A stretch of DNA of 8,737 nt from Hyphomicrobiales bacterium (GTDB lineage Bacteria > Pseudomonadota > Alphaproteobacteria > Rhizobiales > Xanthobacteraceae). The stretch covers positions 6,272-15,008 of the forward strand of contig PLTE01000044.1 of assembly GCA_003164375.1 (NCBI GenBank). The letters run 5' to 3'. Below are positions 4,573-8,737 of the stretch, piece after piece. The notes under the pieces were generated by a model. That model was not told where the DNA came from. It was given only the letters and a program-made list of their open reading frames with translations, and searched no databases. Numbering within the stretch: position 1 is the first letter of the stretch; each line of letters opens with the position of its first letter. The translations under genes were made by a program, and so were the position numbers.

Positions 4573-5292
4573 ATGGTTTCGGTTTCCGCCACGCGCGCGA
4601 CTTCGACGCAACGCAATCGCCTCCTTGCCGCGATGTCGACCGACGATTTCGAATTATTGCAACCGCACCTGCAGCCAATGCTGCTCGATCTCAAGAAGGA
4701 TCTCGAGCGGCCCAACCGGCGGATCGATACGATCTGGTTCATGGAGGCCGGCATTGCCTCGGTCGTCGCGGTCCAATCCGACGAAACGAAAGTCGAAGTC
4801 GGTCTCGTCGGCTACGAGGGCATGACGGGGACGGCCGTGGTGCTCGGCGGCGACCAATCGCCGCATTCCACCTATATCCAGATGGCCGGCGCGGGGCTGC
4901 GGATCGGGGTCGAAGCTTTGCGCAAGGCCATGATCGCCAGTCCGACAATGCGCAACTTACTGCTCAGTTACGTCCAGGTCTTCATGGTGCAGACCGCGCA
5001 TACCGCCGTCGCCAATGCGCGCGCACGAATCGACCAGCGATTGGCGCGTTGGATTTTGATGGCGCATGACCGAACCCGCGGCGACACGTTGTTTCTGACC
5101 CACGAATTCTTAGGCTTGATGCTAGGAGTGCGGCGCGCGGGCGTGACCGAAGCGCTGCAGACGCTCAAGCGCCGCAAGCTGATCGAAACCGGGCGAAATC
5201 ATATCGTGGTGCTCAACCGAAAGGGCGTTGAGCAGGTCGCGGGAACCGCCTATGGCGTGCCGGAAAAGGAATATCGGCGTCTCATCGGATAG
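4573..5292 (+). CDS. Crp/Fnr-family transcriptional regulator (first of a tandem pair)
   Basis: A 239-residue regulator with an N-terminal cyclic-nucleotide-binding-like beta-barrel (about 25-115), a dimer helix (about 118-165) and a C-terminal winged helix-turn-helix. The HTH region is THEFLGLMLGVRRAGVTEAL (176-195), followed by a wing with ETGRNHIVVLNRKGVEQ (205-221). The GYEGMTGTAVVLGG segment (80-93) replaces the cAMP phosphate-binding GELGL/RSA pattern of CRP. The Fe-S cysteine cluster of FNR is absent, so the ligand is unknown. An ATG at 4537 would add 12 residues including two cysteines. I prefer 4573 because GGAAG (4562-4566) sits 6 bases upstream and relatives begin close to the TQRNRLLAA segment. 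The gene ends 176 bases before a second regulator of the same family; they are likely old paralogues with different sequences. Confidence 0.9.
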   Translation: MVSVSATRATSTQRNRLLAAMSTDDFELLQPHLQPMLLDLKKDLERPNRRIDTIWFMEAGIASVVAVQSDETKVEVGLVGYEGMTGTAVVLGGDQSPHSTYIQMAGAGLRIGVEALRKAMIASPTMRNLLLSYVQVFMVQTAHTAVANARARIDQRLARWILMAHDRTRGDTLFLTHEFLGLMLGVRRAGVTEALQTLKRRKLIETGRNHIVVLNRKGVEQVAGTAYGVPEKEYRRLIG

Positions 5293-5468
5293 CCCCGAAT
5301 TTGTGTGGCCGAACAACGCCTTCGGTACGGTATCGGACGTTACTTTTATCCCGGCGGCGCTATGCTGCGCAGCGACCCGGGCAAATCGTCGGCTCGGGGC
5401 AGGGGGACCGCTTGCCTGGACGGCGCACACTCAATCTTGGAGGAGGGTGCGGTCAGGAGCCGTGACGG

Positions 5469-6164
5469 ATGGATGCACCGGTAGTGGGGCGCTCGGACAA
5501 TCGCATACTCGCGGCTTTGCCTTGTGACACGCTGACGCTGTTGGCGCAGGACTTAAAGCGGGTCTCGCTGCCGCTCGGCGTCGTCTACTTCGAGCCCGGC
5601 GATATCATCGATCAGATTTATTTTCCCGAGAACGGCATGATCTCGCTCCTGGTCGCGACCGGCGACGGCGCGATGGTCGAGACGTCCATGATCGGCCGCG
5701 AGGGCGCGGTCGGCTTGCAGCGTGCAATCGGCGAACGCCGGTCGTTCACGCGCGCTACGGTGCAGATCCCGGGGTTGTTCTCGACAATTTCCGCCGCCCG
5801 CTTCGCGAAAGTGGCCAGCGCGAGCCCGGCGCTGCGGGAACTGGTGTTCCGCTACACCGAAAGACTGTGGACCGAGGCGCAACAATTGGTCGCCTGCAAT
5901 GCCATTCACGACAGTTTGTCCCGGCTGTGCCGATGGCTGTCGCTGAGCGCGGACCGCAGCGGCAGCGATCAACTGCCGATGACGCAGCACATCCTGGCCG
6001 ACATGCTCGGCGTGCGGCGAACCACCGTGACGCTGCTCGCTCAGGAACTGCAAAAGCAGGGCCTGCTCAAATATAGTCGCGGCAAAATAACGCTGCTCGA
6101 TCGCGGCGCGCTCGCGGCGCGCGCCTGCGAGTGTTATCATGTGATCAGGCAGCACGATTTTTAG
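5469..6164 (+). CDS. Crp/Fnr-family transcriptional regulator (second of a tandem pair)
   Basis: A 231-residue regulator with the same layout as its upstream neighbour. The sensor barrel covers about 10-110 and contains FEPGDIIDQIYFPENGMISL (41-60) and GREGAVGL (76-83). The dimer helix spans about 112-160. The HTH is MTQHILADMLGVRRTTVTLL (171-190), with a wing at KYSRGKITLLDR (201-212). It lacks FNR iron-sulphur cysteines and the CRP cAMP pocket signature. Start ATG at 5469 has AGGAG (5455-5459) 9 bases upstream. The 176-base gap before it suggests its own promoter; it holds no FixK box or GGAAC promoter that I could find. DNA targets are unknown; neither protein is obviously FixK itself, so the TTGA-N6-TCAA boxes elsewhere in the window may answer to a regulator encoded outside it. 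Confidence 0.9.
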   Translation: MDAPVVGRSDNRILAALPCDTLTLLAQDLKRVSLPLGVVYFEPGDIIDQIYFPENGMISLLVATGDGAMVETSMIGREGAVGLQRAIGERRSFTRATVQIPGLFSTISAARFAKVASASPALRELVFRYTERLWTEAQQLVACNAIHDSLSRLCRWLSLSADRSGSDQLPMTQHILADMLGVRRTTVTLLAQELQKQGLLKYSRGKITLLDRGALAARACECYHVIRQHDF

Positions 6165-6224
6165 CTTGGGGACGAACGCGAAATCCTAGGCGGCAGAATT
6201 TTAGGAGTCAGTCGCCTTTACCGC

Positions 6225-6455
6225 TCAGCCGGTATGCCGCTTGAGGCTTTTTTCCAAATCCTCGGTCTTCACCCGCACAGTCGCTTGAAAATTATTCCAA
6301 TTGTCGCTGACGACCCCCCAATTGACCATCGGGGCTTGGCCGTCTGCCGCCGCCGGCGACAGACCGTTGACGGTGCGCCCGGTTTGCGAGTCGTAGGCGT
6401 AGGCGCCCGCGATCGTCACCACGACGCCGAGAATGAAACCAAACAACATCCGCAC
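6225..6455 (-). CDS. Small exported or membrane-anchored hypothetical protein (76 residues)
   Basis: The frame starts at GTG (6455-6453) with a strong GGAGG 7 bases upstream; a nearby ATG at 6449 (codon 3) is the alternative, with looser spacing. The product has a short basic start and a hydrophobic helix at about 4-21 (MLFGFILGVVVTIAGAYA). It then continues with a polar domain rich in Asn, Trp and Gln (VNWGVVSDNWNNFQATV, 44-60) and a charged C-terminus. The helix could be a signal peptide cleaved after AYA or an uncleaved anchor, leaving the body in the periplasm. No known domain recognised. It is convergent with the second Crp/Fnr gene and downstream of another small membrane-protein gene on the same strand. 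Confidence 0.72.
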   Translation of the reverse strand: MRMLFGFILGVVVTIAGAYAYDSQTGRTVNGLSPAAADGQAPMVNWGVVSDNWNNFQATVRVKTEDLEKSLKRHTG

Positions 6456-6498
6456 GGCGATACCTCCGCTGAAAGCTTGCTATTTTCGTTCGTCAAAC

Positions 6499-6539
6499 GC
6501 CCCCGCGCGTGGTCACGGGTCCGCGCCGCTTGCGGGGGC
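6499..6539 (-). terminator. GC hairpin after the Gly/Tyr-rich small gene, possible terminator
   Basis: GCCCCCGC (6499-6506) and GCGGGGGC (6532-6539) form a perfect 8-base stem with a 25-base loop, starting 5 bases past the stop of the minus-strand gene at 6545. On that strand the stem is followed by GTTTGACG, a poor T-run. It may end that transcript before the next gene on the strand. Confidence 0.38.
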
Positions 6540-6544
6540 CTGAA

Positions 6545-6721
6545 TTAAATCTGCGTGCCGTAATGGCCGCCGCCAAACAGCACGACCAAAACCACGATGA
6601 CCAGAACAAACCATATGAGACCGTGACCGCGGCCGCCGTAATAGCCGCGATTATAGCCCCAATAGCCGCCACCGCCGCCGAACAGAAGGATGAGAACAAC
6701 GATGACAAGGAGTAGGCCCAT
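6545..6721 (-). CDS. Gly/Tyr-rich double-hydrophobic small membrane protein (58 residues, DUF3309-like)
   Basis: A 58-codon frame starting MGLLLVIVVLILLF. Two almost pure Leu/Val/Ile stretches (2-14 and 35-49) flank a hydrophilic linker made of Gly, Tyr, Trp and Arg (15-34, with GGGGGYWGYN then RGYYGGRGHG). The arrangement resembles the DUF3309 group of tiny proteins with two hydrophobic segments, though the linker here is more Gly/Tyr-rich; the family call is tentative. It is likely an inner-membrane hairpin. AAAGG lies 8 bases before the ATG. The other long frames over this stretch are Ala-rich or low-complexity shadows without ribosome sites. Its linker is encoded by GGC/TAT/TAC repeats. 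An FNR-like palindrome sits immediately upstream. Confidence 0.7.
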   Translation of the reverse strand: MGLLLVIVVLILLFGGGGGYWGYNRGYYGGRGHGLIWFVLVIVVLVVLFGGGHYGTQI

Positions 6722-6733
6722 GGCGCGACCTTT

Positions 6734-6747
6734 ATGATTTGAATCAA
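6734..6747 (-). promoter_or_regulatory. FNR-like palindrome just upstream of the Gly/Tyr-rich gene
   Basis: The minus strand reads TTGATTCAAATCAT, which fits TTGAT-N4-ATCAA with one mismatch in the outer base of the second half. It lies only 13 bases before the ATG at 6721, touching the ribosome site, too close for class II activation. If functional it would more likely repress this gene. Alternatively it could serve the plus-strand gene at 6890, with a long leader. Chance is possible in this A/T-rich patch. Confidence 0.3.
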
Positions 6748-6889
6748 AGTCTCGGCATGTAAAGCCGCGGCGGCGCGGTTGAGTTCCATCGTGTCGTAAA
6801 TATTGGCGAATTCGGTCGGTGAACTTTTTCCGGGCTTCACGTGTTTACGAGAAGCAACACCCACGTTTTGCCCGCCAGAGAGGACCGCT

Positions 6890-7177
6890 ATGGCCCAGCC
6901 CCGCACCGCCAGTTCAGATTTCACCCGCGCCTTCGGCGACGCCAAGAAACAGGCGAGCGGCATTGCAGGCGACGTCTCCGACGCCGCATCAGAGCTTTAC
7001 GATCATGCCGCCGACAGCGCCTCGGAGATCGCTGGTTCCGCCAATCGCGCGGCGCGCCAGACCGCGGGCTCGTTCGAGCGGGCGCTGCGTAATACCGTCG
7101 AAACGCAGCCCTACACCGCCGTCGCTATCGCGCTCGGGCTGGGCTGGCTGCTCGGCCGCATGCATCGTCCGCTCTGA
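6890..7177 (+). CDS. DUF883/ElaB/YqjD-like C-terminally anchored membrane protein
   Basis: A 95-residue protein with an amphipathic Ala/Ser/Asp-rich helical body (10-70) and a C-terminal hydrophobic anchor at about 76-90 (YTAVAIALGLGWLLGR) ending in basic residues. The QPYTAVAIALGLGWLLG tail matches the ElaB/YqjD/YgaM (DUF883) pattern. In Escherichia coli these proteins tether to the inner membrane and bind ribosomes in stationary phase. Start at 6890 is chosen because AGAGAGGA ends 5 bases upstream; an open frame reaching back to 6803 exists but codes for an unlikely Cys/Pro-rich leader. A small hydrophilic gene follows after 9 bases. A stress or stationary-phase role is inferred from family and neighbours; no EcfG promoter was found upstream. 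Confidence 0.75.
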   Translation: MAQPRTASSDFTRAFGDAKKQASGIAGDVSDAASELYDHAADSASEIAGSANRAARQTAGSFERALRNTVETQPYTAVAIALGLGWLLGRMHRPL

Positions 7178-7186
7178 GGTCGCGCA

Positions 7187-7372
7187 ATGACAGGCCAATT
7201 CCGCGACAATCTTCGCGAGACCCGGAACCAAGAGCGCGAAACCGAAGATCAGATAGCGCGGCGCATTCTCGGGCCCCGCGGCCAGCCGGGTGTCGCCGAC
7301 ACCGCAAAAATGACGCCGCAGGGCGAGAAAGAGATGCCGAAATCCGGCGACTTCGACGGTCACACCGCGTAG
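7187..7372 (+). CDS. Small hydrophilic hypothetical protein (61 residues)
   Basis: A highly charged, probably largely disordered 61-residue product beginning MTGQFRDNLRETRNQ, with Arg/Glu-rich helical character in residues 5-30 and a Gly/Lys-rich tail. GAGG lies 7 bases before the ATG, overlapping the stop of the DUF883-like gene, from which it is separated by 9 bases. That spacing is the main reason to accept it as the second gene of a two-gene operon. No domain or motif recognised, and it could be a chance frame. Confidence 0.5.
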   Translation: MTGQFRDNLRETRNQERETEDQIARRILGPRGQPGVADTAKMTPQGEKEMPKSGDFDGHTA

Positions 7373-7404
7373 CGTCGGGGTTGATCTGAGGACAGGCGGG
7401 CAGG

Positions 7405-7773
7405 TTAGCTCTTGAGCTTCGTGACCTCCGACACCGCTTTGGCCGCGGCCTCGGCCAGCTCCGAGGTCTGTTCCGTGATGGCTTGCAATTGCGTCTTCAT
7501 CAATTCGGCTTGGATTTGCATGACTTCCCGGACGTTCTTGGCGTGGACGAATTTCTGAGCAAATTCGAAACAGGTCGCAACGTTACGTTCGGCGAAGCTC
7601 CGCACTTTGTCATGGAGCTCCATCGAACCGGCTTGGGCCGCGGCGGCTTGTCCGCCCAAGGAGGAGGTCGCCTCCTGAGCCGCCTTTAGGAAGTTGTCGA
7701 AGGCCTTCCTGGCCTCATCCACGCTTTTCTCGGCGAGTTGCCGCACCTGAACCGGAATTTCGAAGTTCGACAT
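7405..7773 (-). CDS. Phasin family protein
   Basis: A 122-residue helical protein matching the phasin family: an N-terminal FEIPVQVRQLAEKSVDEARK (4-23) typical of alphaproteobacterial phasins, then continuous amphipathic helices rich in Ala, Gln, Glu and Lys to the end. Phasins coat polyhydroxyalkanoate granules and influence their size; some act as general chaperones. The ATG at 7773 is chosen because AAGGA sits 4 bases upstream and the FEIP motif normally starts near residue 4. GTG codons at 7794 and 7788 are alternatives, the latter with GAGGGG 6 bases upstream. No polyhydroxyalkanoate synthase or depolymerase gene is in the window. An imperfect EcfG-type promoter about 70 bases upstream hints at stress or stationary-phase control. 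Confidence 0.9.
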   Translation of the reverse strand: MSNFEIPVQVRQLAEKSVDEARKAFDNFLKAAQEATSSLGGQAAAAQAGSMELHDKVRSFAERNVATCFEFAQKFVHAKNVREVMQIQAELMKTQLQAITEQTSELAEAAAKAVSEVTKLKS

Positions 7774-7840
7774 CGTGTCCTTTGTCACGGCCACCCCCTC
7801 GGCTTGCGGTTAAGGCAGTGCAACGGGCGTCATCCAGCTC

Positions 7841-7865
7841 GACGCAGTCGGTTTCATTTAGTTCC
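7841..7865 (-). promoter_or_regulatory. Imperfect EcfG-type promoter upstream of the phasin gene
   Basis: On the minus strand GGAAC (7865-7861) is followed by exactly 16 bases and CGTC (7844-7841), one base off the CGTT consensus. Orientation and distance (about 68 bases to the phasin ATG) are right. With a -10 mismatch and no other support, this is only a candidate. Confidence 0.35.
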
Positions 7866-8067
7866 TGCTGAATTGAACCGCGCATAAAACATCGCAAGTC
7901 CACGATCCGCTGCCGCGCCGATCCCGTCCCAATGGGATCATGCGCCTGCTATGTCAGAAACACTATTATCACGTTCCGAGCGGCAGGTCTGGGATCGATC
8001 TCGGGGCGGCAGGGTGTCCGCAAAGCGTGTCCCGGCATTCGGACGGGAAGCCGATTTCAATTGCGCA
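7866..8067. other. Spacer between phasin promoter region and hisG stop
   Basis: About 200 bases with no convincing gene. The open frames crossing it have no ribosome site and run antisense into hisG. It holds short interlaced dyads near 8019-8050, such as TCCCG with CGGGA and GTCCG with CGGAC around the hisG 3' flank, that might act as a weak terminator. No T-run is present. Confidence 0.4.
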
Positions 8068-8737
8068 TCAGCGCGACTTGTCGAGCTCCGCCGCGAGCTT
8101 GGCATATAGCGGGTTGTCGCGCGTATAGACATAGTCGATCGCCGCGACCGAAACCGCTTCGGCGCCCTGCTCGCGGAGAAAGCTTGCCAGCGCCGGCACG
8201 TTCGCGGGCGGGCAATGCAGCGTCAGCATGCCGGACGAGGTCGGGCCGCCGAACGGCGAGGCGACGCCGAATTTCTCCCGCGCTGCAGCGAGCAGGTTTT
8301 CGTTCATGCCGGCAAACCGGGTGCGCACTTCGCGAAATGCCTCGGCGCGTTGCCGCGCGGCGATGCGGTCAAGCAGACGCCGCGCAGTTTCGCGCTGGCC
8401 TTCGTTCCACGCCGCCGAGCGGGCGGCGACGAGGTTGGCCTGCGAGCGCAAGATCACGCCGTCATCGATCACTTTGAGACCATTGGCGGCAAGCGTGGCG
8501 CCGGTGGTGGTGATGTCGACGATCATTTCGGCAGTGCCGGCCGCAGGCGCGCCTTCGGTCGCGCCGGCGCTTTCGACGATGCGATAGTCGACGACGCCGT
8601 GCTCGGCGAAAAAGCCGCGGGTGAGGTTGGCGTATTTGGTGGCGAGCCGCATCTTGCGTTCGTTGCGCAGCCGAAACGCGGTCGCGACGTCATCGAGGTC
8701 GGCCATGCTGCGCACGTCGATCCAGGCCTGCGGCACC
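8068..8737 (-). CDS. hisG: ATP phosphoribosyltransferase HisG, partial (N-terminus off the right edge)
   Basis: The visible 223 codons are the C-terminal two thirds of HisG, which joins ATP and PRPP in the first step of histidine synthesis. The first in-window residue before PQAWIDVRS is an internal Val (GTG), not a start; by comparison with alphaproteobacterial HisG of about 325 residues, roughly 100 residues are missing. Counting from that Val, conserved segments are ATKYANLTR (32-40), ESAGATEGAP (55-64) and the PRPP-loop IVDITTTGATLAANGL (72-87). The C-terminal regulatory domain includes SPFGGPTSSGMLTL (160-173) and ends with DYVYTRDNPLYAKL (201-214). It runs toward the phasin gene in the same direction across a 294-base gap, so the two are probably separate transcripts. 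Confidence 0.95.
   Translation of the reverse strand, partial: VPQAWIDVRSMADLDDVATAFRLRNERKMRLATKYANLTRGFFAEHGVVDYRIVESAGATEGAPAAGTAEMIVDITTTGATLAANGLKVIDDGVILRSQANLVAARSAAWNEGQRETARRLLDRIAARQRAEAFREVRTRFAGMNENLLAAAREKFGVASPFGGPTSSGMLTLHCPPANVPALASFLREQGAEAVSVAAIDYVYTRDNPLYAKLAAELDKSR

Noticed and set aside
6509..6715. 68-codon plus-strand frame ending in an acidic tail
   Set aside because: Antisense shadow of the Gly/Tyr-rich gene: its Ala/Ile repeats mirror the Gly/Tyr codons on the other strand.
6741..6890. EcfG-like promoter (TGAAC with CGTG) before the DUF883-like gene
   Set aside because: Both elements deviate from consensus and the spacing is 15, so it is not distinguishable from chance.
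6493..6963. 156-codon minus-strand frame over the small-gene region
   Set aside because: Its translation is low-complexity Ala-rich and overlaps the better supported 58-residue gene in another frame and the DUF883-like gene; no ribosome site.
7932..8477. 181-codon plus-strand frame opposite hisG
   Set aside because: Arg/Ser/Ala-rich antisense translation with no ribosome site; hisG on the minus strand explains the region.
1..8737. CRISPR array, toxin-antitoxin, phage, transposon or retron-like system
   Set aside because: No regularly spaced repeats, transposase, integrase, reverse transcriptase or recognised defence gene was seen on either strand.

Overview
The window looks like chromosomal DNA from a high-GC alphaproteobacterium of the order Hyphomicrobiales, near Bradyrhizobium, Rhodopseudomonas, Pseudolabrys or Xanthobacteraceae. 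This is inferred from the gene types (alphaproteobacterial HisG, phasin, paired Crp/Fnr regulators, ChbG/HpnK deacetylase), from FixK-type TTGA-N6-TCAA boxes and from a perfect EcfG-type GGAAC-N16-CGTT promoter. No rRNA, tRNA, insertion sequence, phage gene or CRISPR array was seen.

Layout. (1) 1-1845: a lipid-linked sugar module. A minus-strand family 2 glycosyltransferase overlaps a truncated ChbG/HpnK-type deacetylase by ATGA, and a GtrA-like membrane protein is transcribed divergently from it. (2) 1846-3749: a plus-strand group of two small genes (a 58-residue zinc-ribbon-like protein and a 72-residue single-helix membrane protein) followed by ligA-ligB, the two subunits of a protocatechuate 4,5-dioxygenase-type extradiol dioxygenase. 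Each small gene is preceded by a good FNR/FixK-type palindrome. (3) 3750-3903: a convergent spacer with several inverted repeats. (4) 3904-6164: a single-domain response regulator (minus) with a textbook EcfG promoter, divergent from two consecutive Crp/Fnr-family regulators. (5) 6225-7372: four small envelope or stress-type genes. They encode a signal/anchor protein, a Gly/Tyr-rich double-hydrophobic protein, a DUF883/ElaB-like membrane-anchored protein and a small hydrophilic protein. (6) 7405-8737: a phasin (minus) and the C-terminal two thirds of hisG (minus, running off the right edge).

How the parts fit. The central region reads as a regulatory and accessory neighbourhood: oxygen-type (FixK) boxes, a general-stress (EcfG) promoter, two Crp/Fnr regulators, a lone receiver protein and several small envelope proteins. 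The ligAB pair has intact metal-ligand and base residues, but no other 4,5-cleavage pathway gene is nearby, so its substrate is open. No wholly new multi-gene system can be proved from sequence alone. The most distinctive signals are the two FixK-type boxes in front of small genes leading into a dioxygenase pair, and the EcfG promoter whose -35 lies in a perfect 14-base palindrome.
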